NCBI GenBank assembly: GCA_001936135.1
Contig: CP012810.1
Location: forward strand, 3,844,001 to 3,908,000
Direction of reading: 5' to 3'
Length of the DNA: 64,000 nucleotides
Origin: Saccharomycopsis fibuligera x Saccharomycopsis cf. fibuligera
Taxonomy: Eukaryota > Ascomycota > Saccharomycetes > Ascoideales > Saccharomycopsidaceae
This document shows positions 21,783 through 31,995 of this stretch, piece after piece (position 1 is the stretch's first letter; the number at the start of each line of letters is the position of its first letter). Below the pieces are notes generated by a model that was given only the letters and a program-made list of their open reading frames with translations, searched no databases and was not told where the DNA came from. Made by a program: the position numbers and the translations under genes.

Positions 21783-23926
21783 GGTGTTAGTGCTATAGTT
21801 AAATGACAAGACGACAGATTTGGTTATATTCTTGGGAGACTTGTGATTGTCAAAATGTTCATAATTTCAATACGGTGATCCAAAAGCAAGGCCTGATAGT
21901 GTATCAATGAGCCTTCTGGAAGCAAAACGGTAGGAGGATGATTCACAAATCAAGACACCACTGACGCAAAGGAAGAAAAAAAAAACAAAAAAACTAGAGT
22001 TTCGTAAGAGATTCAAACCGTTAAAGAAACGCTAAAAGAGGAAAAAAAAAGAATAGTCAACCAATGGTAGTTATGCATTGGATATGCGATAAAGAGAAGC
22101 GATTGTCACCTGGGGGAAGAAACCACTCAAGCAGGAAGAATTATCGCTCTGTTTAGATAGGCAGAAACAGAGTTGCGGGCTCACACAGGCGCAGACAGCA
22201 GGCTGGCATATCGTAAATGGGAACAACAGACAGTAGTCAAAGCGGCTTAATGATGCGGCAGCGGGGGCTGCACAACCAAAACCGCGAAATTTCATTAATG
22301 CCGTAATTTTTGCGACGCAGTGCTCTGACAGTTACTGGAGTGAGCAAGCATTCCGAGTCGCTTTGGCAATTGTGCGTAATACGACGGACAGCATAAATGG
22401 AAAAGGATCAGTTTTCCATCTGAGATCAAAAGAAGTGGGTAGTTCCATATTTGCGGTGATAGCGGTAATAAGGTATATTCTGCGAACGATAGCTAATCTG
22501 AAGCTTTGACTCTCCAGCCTTCTATTGGCCCATTAGCAAAGCACTGTTCTATTTCAGTAAACTCTCGCACATATTGTGTCTTATCAACAGCCAGTTGCTT
22601 GTTGTTTCAATATGCTCCATAGAAAGGCCTTCTGCTTCGTCCTGGTAGAAATGCAGATGCCTGACTGGCGAGCTCTTGTAAGCGCCGAGTTTAAGTCTGA
22701 CTTTGAGTCTGTTCGCTGGGGAGGTTGAGAAGTGGACACTATTGGAAGAGGCAAAGTGTGTTGTATCCAGATCTTTGGGTAAGTAGTCAACCGAGGTCGT
22801 TGCTAGAAGTTATCCGTGCTGGCTGGAAGAGTGCCGTATTTCACTGTTGTAGTATATTGATGGCAGTTAGCGCTTAACTCTGACAAAAGATGCAAAAAAG
22901 TTGAGTAGTGCCAATGAAAAAAACGGAGCGAAGATGTCGCCTTTTAAACATCAAGATAAAGATGTGGAGGCGCAACACTTTTCCTATACGGACAAGGCAT
23001 GGCGAGGTGGCAGTTTAAAGCCAAGCAATCGGCTAGGACTGTGGCTATTTCGAGCTGATGCTAGTTGTATGGAGTCAAGTTGAGCTGAGCTGAGTCGAAA
23101 CGAATTCAGCAAAGGAAATCACTAGAAATTAACCGATCCTGAATCCCCTACATTTAGGCTGAATAACTATTTAGGCGGTGACTACAATACCGCTAAAATG
23201 CTAACATCAATGCTACTCCAGGCTACCTCCAAAACTGAAAGTGGAAACTGTTAATTGATCAGCAGTGCCCCCACATATTCAGATGGCGCTAGTATTGGGG
23301 CCTCATGTCAATGAGCATCGCTGAACTATGATGATAACCAATTGCGGCGACATCACTACAACAGGGGCAACTACTTCATACTCTCAAGCCTCGCCCTATT
23401 TCTGGAAGTTGCGTACGGTTCCACTGTCGCAACCCCAACGCCAACCTTCCAACAGTGTAGAGTATTATTGAAATACATTCTGAGGTGTGCACCCAAGACA
23501 AATTGGCAGAAAGTACTAATTTGGCTCTGCTGTCTTTTATTTGCAAATCTATAGGGCCTTAGGAAGAGCGCTGCCACTGCTTGTTTCTGCTTATCAACGC
23601 TTGAACGGCTGAATACTGCTTCTCGCTAATGATTAACGCTTATTATTGCAGATGAGTACACTCTTTTACATTTTTAGTAGCAGCATAGTGCTTCATTGTA
23701 CATGAGGCTACAACTACATGATTAATACATATTTCAGCATAAAGACACATTAATAGACGTATTTATACAGTATTTCACGTGAAGAGCAGCGAAGACTGTG
23801 GAAAAAATTTTTTTTTTTTTTTTTTTTTTAACAGGCTTTTGTATACTTAGTGTATTTGCCCCGGCTCATCACCACGCTTAAAGACTAGCAGTAATCAGTA
23901 TCCCAATACACATAGTATACAAAACA
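21783..23926. other. 2.1 kb divergent promoter region (Zn2Cys6 gene / CCM1)
   Basis: No gene with recognisable features is seen, although several 60-70 codon open frames exist. A T run of about 24 lies at 23806-23829, roughly 100 bp before the CCM1-like ATG. An E-box CACGTG at 23776 is listed separately. Confidence 0.5.
23776..23781. promoter_or_regulatory. E-box CACGTG upstream of CCM1-like gene
   Basis: TTCACGTGAA, a 10-bp palindrome with CACGTG core, lies about 146 bp before the ATG. Cbf1 or another bHLH factor could bind; in CTG-clade yeasts Cbf1 has been linked to respiratory genes. Motif-based inference only. Confidence 0.4.
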
Positions 23927-26449
23927 ATGCTACGAAGTACGCTTTTCACAAAAACTCTCAACAAAAGCGCCATTAATAACTGCTACGGGGTTCCATATGC
24001 TAGCTCCAGTACCAACGTCCTCGTTCATAGCCGAAGTGTCTATGTTTACTCCAAGCCCAAATATAAGCGCAAAGCTCTTAATAAATTCAACTTGAATATT
24101 GGGCTAGATCACAATAAGCAATCAGTGGATTTGATAAATGACAATGATAGTGACAAGGTGATTTTAGCAAAATTCAAAAATTTGCAAAAGCTCACTAACG
24201 ACTTGCAAAAAAAATTAAATAGCTCCAAAAACAGTCCAGTAGATCAGTCGTTGCAGACCGATGACCAATCCAATCATATTATAAGGAATGAAGAACGAGA
24301 AATTGAGCAGATATACAAGCAGATTTCAAGTGATAAGGACGAACTGAAACGGACTCAACAGGAACAAAAACTGCAAAAACAGTTGCTTTCATCTTCGTCA
24401 TCCAAGAAGAATGTATCATTATTTGATACTCTATCACAAAACGCTCCTAAGCTCCCTGAGTCAATTGAAGAAAAATTAGGCAACTCCGTCATCCATATTT
24501 CATCCAAATTCGCTCAAGATTGGCTCGCTCTAGTGGAAGAGATGCACACTAATGATCCTGATTTTTTCAAAGGTTTGCCCTTGAAGGACATTGAAGATTT
24601 TATTGCTACCATCCCCAATGGTGAAAGATCAAAATGCATGCATTTGCTCAATGAAATGCTTTCAAACTCCAATATCAAAAAAACGCAATACATTTATGAT
24701 TTGAATCTTGCTGGTATCGCTTATCACTGTAAACCTGACACTTTACATCAGGCAGAAACTGTATATGACAATATGTTATCAAGTGGCCGCACGCCAAGAG
24801 TTCACACTTACGGAAATCTATTTAAAGCCGTCAGCAAAAGTGCCAGATACTTTGTCAGTATCGTCAACCATGATTATAGGCTCCCTTTTGCGGAAGTTCA
24901 AAAATACAAAAATAACCATTTGAGCAAAATTAACAAGTTTCTTAGCGATATGAAGAAATTCAATTTGAAACCCAATTTGGTGATTTATACCAACATTTTA
25001 CAAGCGTGTGTCATTTTGGAAGATTATGATCAGGCAATTGAAATTTTCGATCTTTGTAAATTTCACAATTTCAAACTTGACGTCGCGATTTACAACTCTG
25101 TCATCTTGATTGAAATCAAACGCAATAATTTAGAAAGAGTGCTTGATTTATACCAAGAGATGCTCGAGAATGCGGTAAAACCAAATGGAGAAACATACCT
25201 TTTATTAGCGCGAACATGCTCGTTAAGTGATAAGCATCTTCTTGAGGCATGGAACTTTTTGCTAAAACACTTTGATCTGGAGAAAGCCGACACATTGAAT
25301 GAGAGAGTTGTCAAAATAATGATGTTGTTAGCGTCCAAGGATTCTGACATCCTACTCTCCCGTATCCTTTTCTTGCAGATTTTCAAAAGATATTTGGCTG
25401 CACAAAAAGATCCGGGACCTGAATTTTTGAATATGCTTCTTGAGACGTACAAGAACTACGATCCAATAGAACATAACCCGCAGCGATTTATGTCAGTGAT
25501 GTTAAGCAATGAGCCTACTAAGAATTTGCGCCGTAATTTGATCAATAGTATAGATTTCCAAAACTTGTATTTGAACAATATGGCCCATAAACTTGACGAA
25601 AATATGATTACTGACAAGCAAGAATATCAACTTCCGCCAATGCTCCCCGTTTACGATCTTCAAACTTCAAGACAAGTCATGGAAGAAGCCAGAGCCATTT
25701 GGTTCTTTATGCTTTCCAGATTCCCAAAACATATCAATGTGCATAACGCCAGTTCATATTTGAAGGTGTTTGTAAATCATGGTGAAACCATTGACGATTT
25801 CATACAAAAGTATGATGAGGTGACTTATTTTGATGATGAAGGATTGGAGTTTCCTCAATACTTGGAATCTCAAAAAATTACTTTTGAAAATGCTAACTTT
25901 GGTGAAAACAGTGACAGAAAAGACGAGGAATCTACGGACCAAACTACAAGTACACTTAACAACACAAGTGACAGCACGTCATTAAAAAATATCAAGCAAA
26001 CTCCTGAAATCATTGACGTTTCTGCTGATTTCCAGAAGTCCCTTAGGATTCCCCGCACAAATGCATTCTACAAGCTTGCTCTAGTAGCCAGCACAAAATT
26101 CAAGAATTTTGAATTCATGCAAAAAGTATGGATTGAGCGTGGCCAATTCCGTAAAACTTCCAGATTCAAAAACTTGTCAATTGCGGAGAAAAACAAACTT
26201 GATTTCGAGTTTGCTAGAGAAATGTGTCAGGCATTACTTGCTTTGGGACTTGTGCATGATGCTTTGAATATTGTCCTTTCTACAGAAAACCAATTCCAAT
26301 GGAGTTTCTACTACTTGAAGAACTTGTACTTGTATGCTGAAAAAATTGGCGATGAGTATACTAAGCGCAGAGTTAAGCAGGTGGCTTATAAGCATAGAGG
26401 TATTGATTCGCAGTCGTTTAAAGAGTATAATGCAAAGCGGTATAGTTGA
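23927..26449 (+). CDS. CCM1: Mitochondrial PPR protein, CCM1-like
   Basis: Predicted mitochondrial RNA-binding protein of 840 residues. In S. cerevisiae Ccm1 (864 residues) acts on 15S rRNA stability and on group I intron removal. The N-terminus is basic and poor in acidic residues, as for a mitochondrial presequence (MLRSTLFTKTLNKSAINN). Pentatricopeptide repeats are visible in the middle, for example NLVIYTNILQACVILEDYDQ followed by LDVAIYNSVILIEIKRNN and PNGETYLLLARTC at about residues 345-430; the two preceding units (YDLNLAGIAYHC, HTYGNLFKAV) start near 245. The length and the isolated PPR block fit the Ccm1/Dmr1 family better than Pet309. The C-terminal part (about 690-840) is also folded and ends KEYNAKRYS. 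The ATG at 23927 starts the presequence. Confidence 0.75.
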   Translation: MLRSTLFTKTLNKSAINNCYGVPYASSSTNVLVHSRSVYVYSKPKYKRKALNKFNLNIGLDHNKQSVDLINDNDSDKVILAKFKNLQKLTNDLQKKLNSSKNSPVDQSLQTDDQSNHIIRNEEREIEQIYKQISSDKDELKRTQQEQKLQKQLLSSSSSKKNVSLFDTLSQNAPKLPESIEEKLGNSVIHISSKFAQDWLALVEEMHTNDPDFFKGLPLKDIEDFIATIPNGERSKCMHLLNEMLSNSNIKKTQYIYDLNLAGIAYHCKPDTLHQAETVYDNMLSSGRTPRVHTYGNLFKAVSKSARYFVSIVNHDYRLPFAEVQKYKNNHLSKINKFLSDMKKFNLKPNLVIYTNILQACVILEDYDQAIEIFDLCKFHNFKLDVAIYNSVILIEIKRNNLERVLDLYQEMLENAVKPNGETYLLLARTCSLSDKHLLEAWNFLLKHFDLEKADTLNERVVKIMMLLASKDSDILLSRILFLQIFKRYLAAQKDPGPEFLNMLLETYKNYDPIEHNPQRFMSVMLSNEPTKNLRRNLINSIDFQNLYLNNMAHKLDENMITDKQEYQLPPMLPVYDLQTSRQVMEEARAIWFFMLSRFPKHINVHNASSYLKVFVNHGETIDDFIQKYDEVTYFDDEGLEFPQYLESQKITFENANFGENSDRKDEESTDQTTSTLNNTSDSTSLKNIKQTPEIIDVSADFQKSLRIPRTNAFYKLALVASTKFKNFEFMQKVWIERGQFRKTSRFKNLSIAEKNKLDFEFAREMCQALLALGLVHDALNIVLSTENQFQWSFYYLKNLYLYAEKIGDEYTKRRVKQVAYKHRGIDSQSFKEYNAKRYS

Positions 26450-27537
26450 GGAATAAATGGGAGGAGGCTTTTTAGGAGCTGCTCGCCCAATTATCAAGTT
26501 GTCAAATCATATAAACAGTTGTCTTATTTCATTAGACAACAATGACTGTTTCTACTATATTTTGACTTTTTGACTATACTTTCATTCTATTACTTCTTGT
26601 TCAATTGCGTTTTTTTTTTCTTTGTCTAAATTTTTTTTTTTTTTTTTTGTTTTTGCAACGATTTTTCTACTCCCGGTTTCACAATGGTTTGTTAATGTCT
26701 TCTCAATGGTATTCTTTTTTTTTTTACTTTTGTTTTTGTTTTTGTTTTTCCAACTTTTTTTTCTTTCTTTTCCACTGTGTTTTATTTCCCACTTTTGTTT
26801 TATATTTGTCACATATATCCATGCCCACATGTCCATAAAACTTTGTCTATATTTGCTTCATCATTCCGTTATCCATTTACCTTACACCATGATTTTTCCG
26901 TCGTTAGTTTCATTTTTGTACATAGACACTTCATAGAAAACATATTTCGCATTTATTTTTTTTTTTTTCTTTTTTTTTTTATCACATACTTTGATCAGTA
27001 GGTACTCAACTTGAATTATTTTATGTTCGGAAGTATAAATGTGAGAAGCTTTTGCATTTCAGTAAATTCATGGCCACTGAAACCAATAATTTTCCACAAA
27101 ATGGCGGTAAGTAGTTCCGCTAGTCTACGATGCTTTTTATCAAAAATTTTTGAAAGTTAAAGTTGAAAAATAACAAACAGAAAAATAAAACATCAACCAA
27201 ACGACAAGCAACAAAAAAGATTAAGAAAAACAAATTGAAAAAAAAAAAAAAAAAAAATTAAACAGAAAAACAAACAAACAAACAAACGAAGTGAGCATCT
27301 AAAGGAAAAAAAAAAAGTCTAGCATGAAATAAACTGGTATAGTATGGTATAATATTTGAAAAACAAAAAAAAAAAAAAAAAAAGCAAAAGAGCAAAGTTA
27401 AATAAAAGCATTCTAAAAATTTTTGTCTAAAGTAAAAAGGAAAACATATAGTAAAATTGACTAATCTATCTCATTCTCAGTGACAGCAGAACTTGGTTTG
27501 CCAACGTCAACCATGGCTTCTCCCCCCAACTACTTTT
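26450..27537. other. Convergent intergenic region with mirrored T-rich and A-rich halves
   Basis: No gene seen. Plus-strand T-rich from about 26580 to 26990 (3' flank of CCM1) and plus-strand A-rich from about 27150 to 27480 (3' flank of the minus-strand neighbour). Each gene therefore ends in a flank that is T-rich in its own sense strand. Confidence 0.5.
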
Positions 27538-30500
27538 TCATTGAGCGAAAGAACTTACTGCCGGCGAAGACATTGCGATATCCTCACCGCCCTCATCACT
27601 ATTACCACTCTTGAAAATCTCTGACAAAAACCGCATATAGTCTCCCACCAACCCCATTACATCAATCAAAATGAACCGAATCACGTATTTTGACAAGAAC
27701 TTGAGCACTTTTTCCGTCATTTGCAATTTTTCTGCCAATTCTCCACCAACAGTTGATAGTTCTTTTTGTGTATTTTTCTCTTTATTACCGTCTTGGACGG
27801 TGGCTTTGTTATGATGTTTCCATTTGCTATGCTTGTTATTATTTCCATCGTTGGTGTGGTTTTCTTGTTGATGAAGACAATACTTTAAAAACATGGAATA
27901 ATTTGTAAGCTTCGCCACAACTTCAAAAAGGGACAGAAGTACACGGTGATATTCTAGGGACACAATACCATTAATCTTGTCATTGTTGAAATCAGAGGTG
28001 GTGTCTTTGCTATCGCTATTACTGTGAGTATTGTTTGTATTTGCAGAATTCAAATGCATGGCAAACGACGCTAGCGAAGGGCTTTTGGAAGCATTTGTCA
28101 TTGGGGTGTCTGTGGTATTAATTGAGTTTGATTTCATAATCGTGGTAGCATTCGTGGAAGTAGTGGCGGTGGTGTTTGCTTCTGAAGAAATCTTTGAGAG
28201 GTCTTCTGCTGAACCATCCATATTGTTGTTACTATTGTTAATGTGACTATTATTGCCACCTGACGAGCTGTGAGTATTATGATCCTTATTAATATGAATT
28301 TCGCTATTAGAACCATTTCTATCAACAGAAGCAACAGCGCTCAAATCAAGCCTAGATTTTGTTTTTGATTTTTTTCTATAGAAATGAAACGAGGAAAACC
28401 GTCTATGATGATGATGCTGCTTAGCTGCTGGCGGTTTATTTTGCAGTTGCAGTTGTTGTTGTTGCAGTTGTTGTTGTTGTTGTTGTTGCTGCTGCTGCGA
28501 TAATGATGCCAATGACTTTGGTGACGGTGGTGCTTGCGGTTTAACGGTGCCAGTCTCTTGCAAAGTGTTATTTCTTTGCGCTTGGAAGGAAGATCTGATA
28601 CGGTTGTTGGTATAGCTCTCAAAAGGACTACTATTGTTATTGCTCTGTAAAGGCAGATTACTTTCATTGCTATTCACAAATTCCGTTTTCTCGTTGACAT
28701 TATCATTACTGGTAGAGGACAAATCAAACAGGTTAGTATCATTCGCCTTTTCATAAACATTAAAAGCTGATAATAGTTTTTGATAATAGAGTAAAGAACC
28801 GTTAGTCACTTTAACATTGAGTTTCTCCACATGCTCAAAGAAAATCTTGTTCATAAATTCTTTCAAGAATATAATCAAGTCATTCAATATGTTTTGTTTA
28901 ATCTTAGCATCCCTTATAGTAAGCAAACTTAAAGTCCAAATGTCTCTTGGAATAAACAACTTCAGGGTCACGAACTCCCCACGGATTTTGAAGTCATCTT
29001 TGCTATTAGCATTGGCGTTACTTTCAGGATGCTTAACTTGTTGGCTTCTGCTTTTCGAATTGACAATCTTGTACAAAAAATACTTGGAAAGCATGATGGT
29101 CTCTTTAGGAATATGATTTTGGGCAAAACTTTGTCGCTCATGATTGGTTAGAAGTTTATTGTAGCTGTCAATAGTGTTGTATTCTTTATAGTCTTCGAAA
29201 TGTATGAGTGTACTCGTCAGCTTCACCTTGTCGTTACACCTATCATCATCATCATCATCATCATCATCACCACCATCATCATCATTATCATTATTATTTA
29301 TTTGTTTTACATTGCCTTTATTTCCAACTTGTGCTTCTTTAGCATTTTCTTGAGCAGTAATTAAATTATAATCAGCGGTAGTCAACATATTCATATTACT
29401 GATTTGCCTACTGAATTCATTCACAATGGTTTGTGGGCTATTCACAGCGTCAGCGCTTCCGCTACTCAACGAAATCATGTCGTCCTTGCTCTGGTTTACA
29501 ATATTGCTGCTATTACTTCTCAGGATCTGCAGTAGCCGTCCTACTGGCATTGGAAAATCAAACGAGTTGCTATTGGCTAACGACCGATTCACTATTGACT
29601 TGGCTGAGCCACTATCAGCGTCATTCCTAGTACTTATGATCAATGGATCAGTAGTACTTAAAGTATGCGATCTCGACCTTGGTCTTGAATTTGACATTGG
29701 CGTTGTTTGACCTATTATTTGTACAGGCGCATTTGGCGTAGGTGGCCTGCTTTTGCTTTTGCTCTTGCTCTTGCTTTTGTTTATGCTCCTACTTCTGCTT
29801 CTACTCCTGCTTCCACGAGAAATTAATGAGCCGCTAGATTTGTTATATGCTATATAGTGGCCATGAAAATTGTTGAAATTAGTTTTGTTGTTGTTGTTCT
29901 CATGTCCGGAATCAGCAGATTCGGTGTGTGATGTGGTTAAGGTAAGAGTTAAGTTACTGCCTTTGGAAGATGGGTGATCTTGACCATTATGGGCACCCGA
30001 AGGGCCAATAACTAATAGGTTGTTAGTACTTTTAATGCTATTATTGCTCTCGATGCTGCTGCTAATATTCAAAGTGGGTTTGTTGCTAGTGTGTTTGGAA
30101 CCCGAATCAGCAGACAGTATTGAACTTTCAAGTTCATGAGAATGCGCTAGCGATAATGGCTTAGTCAGATTGTTTGCAGTATTATGGCTTACGCTGCTAG
30201 TGAAACTTTGAAAAAGGTTCTTTGAGCCACTGTTCTTTGTGACGATCTCTTCGCGAGTATCTGATGGTATACGATTATTATGAAAGTACTGGGAATGGGC
30301 AGTGTGATCAGTGCGGTAAAATTTGGATTGAGCGAAAGTGGATTGACTAGGGGCAGGGCTATGATTGAGGTTTTTGGATCGGCTGTGTATGCTACTGCTG
30401 ATGTTGGAAAAAGGATTTTCATCTATACTACTATCATCGTCGTCGTCGTCGGAGTAGACTTTAAGCTTAGTGAGAAGGCCTGGTTTCTCTTCAAACGATC

Positions 30501-31194
30501 CTGCTGAGTCACTATTGCTGCTGATTGAATCACGAACATTATTGTGAGTGGCGGGATGGGAATGATTTGTGGGGATAGATTCGTGTGGAGTATTATGGAT
30601 GGAATTAACATTGTGGTTACTGCTGCGAGGAGTTCCCAAGTGGGACATTGAGGAAGCGCTATCATTCATGTCTCTGAAGCTGGGGGTATCGAGGAAGATA
30701 AACTCGTCATCGTGAGGTTTGTGAACAAAGGAGAGATCAGGGCGGTTGGTAGTGACCGGTGAAGAGGAATTGACAAACACTGGAGTACGAGGAATGTCAA
30801 TTGGGATGTTATTGCTATTGTGGCTGGTGGTGGCAGTAGTAGCGGTAGTGGCGACTGGGCGAAGAGGCGGGGCCGGTGTGATTGAGCTGTGGGAAAGCGA
30901 AGATGATTCTACACCAAAGTCATCGTTGAAAAGAGCATCGGAAGCGACGGAGTACGTTCTGTTGTCCTGGAAGGATCTAGAGTTGAAAGCGCTGGTGCTG
31001 GCGTTGGCGTCGGTGTTGGTGTTGCTTGAAGAGTGGTGGTGATTATTAGCCAAGATTTGAGTGTTGGAGGACAGAGAGTGGGAGGAAGGGGTGAGCTTGT
31101 GTTTGATCTTGGATAGTTTTGAAGAGTTCTGGACGGTTAGTAAAGGATTTTGATTTGGGGGACAAACGCAATGCTTACAGAAAATGCTTACCAT
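27538..31194 (-). CDS. Large low-complexity protein, unrecognised
   Basis: About 1218 residues from the chosen start. Most of it is Ser/Asn/His-rich and disordered, with an RSRSRS/KSKSKS block, an Asp run (plus strand about 29240-29290) and a polyGln run (about 28440-28500). Three more ordered segments lie in the C-terminal half: TIDSYNKLLTNHERQSFAQNH through LSKYFLYKIVN, then GEFVTLKLFIPRDIWTLSLL through NLIIFL-type helices, and a helical C-terminal part (SLEYHRVLLSLFEVVAKL, KVLKFLSKYVIRFILIDVMG). No catalytic motif is visible and I do not recognise the family; a scaffold role in polarity or septation is conceivable given its BNI4-like neighbour, but that is a guess. I start at ATG 31194. 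The frame runs open to an ATG at 31524, but that stretch looks like promoter DNA (tandem repeats, poly-pyrimidine tract). Confidence 0.65.
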   Translation of the reverse strand: MVSIFCKHCVCPPNQNPLLTVQNSSKLSKIKHKLTPSSHSLSSNTQILANNHHHSSSNTNTDANASTSAFNSRSFQDNRTYSVASDALFNDDFGVESSSLSHSSITPAPPLRPVATTATTATTSHNSNNIPIDIPRTPVFVNSSSPVTTNRPDLSFVHKPHDDEFIFLDTPSFRDMNDSASSMSHLGTPRSSNHNVNSIHNTPHESIPTNHSHPATHNNVRDSISSNSDSAGSFEEKPGLLTKLKVYSDDDDDDSSIDENPFSNISSSIHSRSKNLNHSPAPSQSTFAQSKFYRTDHTAHSQYFHNNRIPSDTREEIVTKNSGSKNLFQSFTSSVSHNTANNLTKPLSLAHSHELESSILSADSGSKHTSNKPTLNISSSIESNNSIKSTNNLLVIGPSGAHNGQDHPSSKGSNLTLTLTTSHTESADSGHENNNNKTNFNNFHGHYIAYNKSSGSLISRGSRSRSRSRSINKSKSKSKSKSRPPTPNAPVQIIGQTTPMSNSRPRSRSHTLSTTDPLIISTRNDADSGSAKSIVNRSLANSNSFDFPMPVGRLLQILRSNSSNIVNQSKDDMISLSSGSADAVNSPQTIVNEFSRQISNMNMLTTADYNLITAQENAKEAQVGNKGNVKQINNNDNDDDGGDDDDDDDDDRCNDKVKLTSTLIHFEDYKEYNTIDSYNKLLTNHERQSFAQNHIPKETIMLSKYFLYKIVNSKSRSQQVKHPESNANANSKDDFKIRGEFVTLKLFIPRDIWTLSLLTIRDAKIKQNILNDLIIFLKEFMNKIFFEHVEKLNVKVTNGSLLYYQKLLSAFNVYEKANDTNLFDLSSTSNDNVNEKTEFVNSNESNLPLQSNNNSSPFESYTNNRIRSSFQAQRNNTLQETGTVKPQAPPSPKSLASLSQQQQQQQQQQLQQQQLQLQNKPPAAKQHHHHRRFSSFHFYRKKSKTKSRLDLSAVASVDRNGSNSEIHINKDHNTHSSSGGNNSHINNSNNNMDGSAEDLSKISSEANTTATTSTNATTIMKSNSINTTDTPMTNASKSPSLASFAMHLNSANTNNTHSNSDSKDTTSDFNNDKINGIVSLEYHRVLLSLFEVVAKLTNYSMFLKYCLHQQENHTNDGNNNKHSKWKHHNKATVQDGNKEKNTQKELSTVGGELAEKLQMTEKVLKFLSKYVIRFILIDVMGLVGDYMRFLSEIFKSGNSDEGGEDIAMSSPAVSSFAQ

Positions 31195-31426
31195 TGTCCT
31201 GGGGACGGAGCGTGTTACCTGAGGGGCATCAGAGGTGGTGAAGAGTGGTGAGGTTTTGTAGATGCAATCAAAATAATCAGGATAATCAATCAACACTTCA
31301 CTGTAAATCAACAGCGCTAAACGGAAAAAAAGAAAAAAAAAAAAAAGAAAACACTGAAAAACACTGAAAAACTCAAAATCTCTTTCGAATGGCCCGTGCA
31401 GATGGTGCAGTTGCGAGCACTGGTTT

Positions 31427-31462
31427 AAAGGGACGCTGCCCCGCAAAGGGACGCTGTCCCAC
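31427..31462. repeat. Two tandem 18-bp repeats (AAAGGGACGCTGYCCC core)
   Basis: The core AAAGGGACGCTGCCC at 31427 recurs as AAAGGGACGCTGTCCC at 31445, exactly 18 bp later, with one difference in the aligned core. Within a promoter such duplication may double a factor binding site. Confidence 0.6.
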
Positions 31463-31721
31463 AGACCAAAAATGTGACGCGCAGGGGAAGCGTGTGTGAC
31501 ATGAGCGTGACATAAATGTGACATATCTCCAACGGTTTGGGTCGCGGGACGGCAAGGTGTTACGGTTATGGTTATGAGCCATACTCCGGAATGAAAAACA
31601 CCCGCGAACTGCTAAGCGGCACCGGTTCATCACTCTGGCTTCCCAAGGTTTATTTAATATCGCGGACTAGACTAAACCAGGCCAGACTAGACCAGATTAA
31701 GAGTGCCGATCGATCAATCAG

Positions 31722-31741
31722 TCAATCAACCGATTGATTGA
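31722..31741. repeat. Dyad TCAATCAA-CCGA-TTGATTGA
   Basis: Perfect 8-bp arms around a 4-nt centre, embedded in an ATCA/TGAT repeat that starts at about 31708. Could be a dimer site or a slippage product of the 4-bp repeat. Confidence 0.5.
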
Positions 31742-31995
31742 TTGACTAACCGCAGGAAAAGCGAATAATTAAAACAATTTCACTGAAAAAGTTACCAAAG
31801 AATGTCTTCCTGCATGACAACGCAAGTGATGCAGATGTCCACATCCTAGTATAAACACTAACAACATCAACACACATTACCAGATTATCTCTCCTATTGT
31901 ATATAAACACCCTTCTTTCCTCTTCAATATCTGTTATACTCGCTCACACACTCAAACTGCTCCGTCTACTCAAGCTGTTTCCTCAATATCTTATC

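Larger units (their letters stand above)
31195..31995. other. Bidirectional promoter with short repeats and a dyad
   Basis: Divergent promoter of the unrecognised minus-strand gene and the BNI4-like gene. Contents: a poly-pyrimidine tract (minus sense) at about 31320-31350, a tandem 18-bp repeat at 31427-31462, four GTGAC motifs at 31474, 31496, 31507 and 31518, partially repeated AGACTAGAC/CCAGACTAG words at about 31664-31700, and an ATCA-type dyad at 31722-31741. An alternative N-terminal extension of the left gene would overlap part of this. Confidence 0.5.

Noticed and set aside
31195-31524. 110-residue N-terminal extension of the unrecognised minus-strand gene
   Set aside because: The extension contains a poly-Phe stretch from a pyrimidine tract and covers tandem promoter-like repeats; the composition is unlike the rest of the protein.
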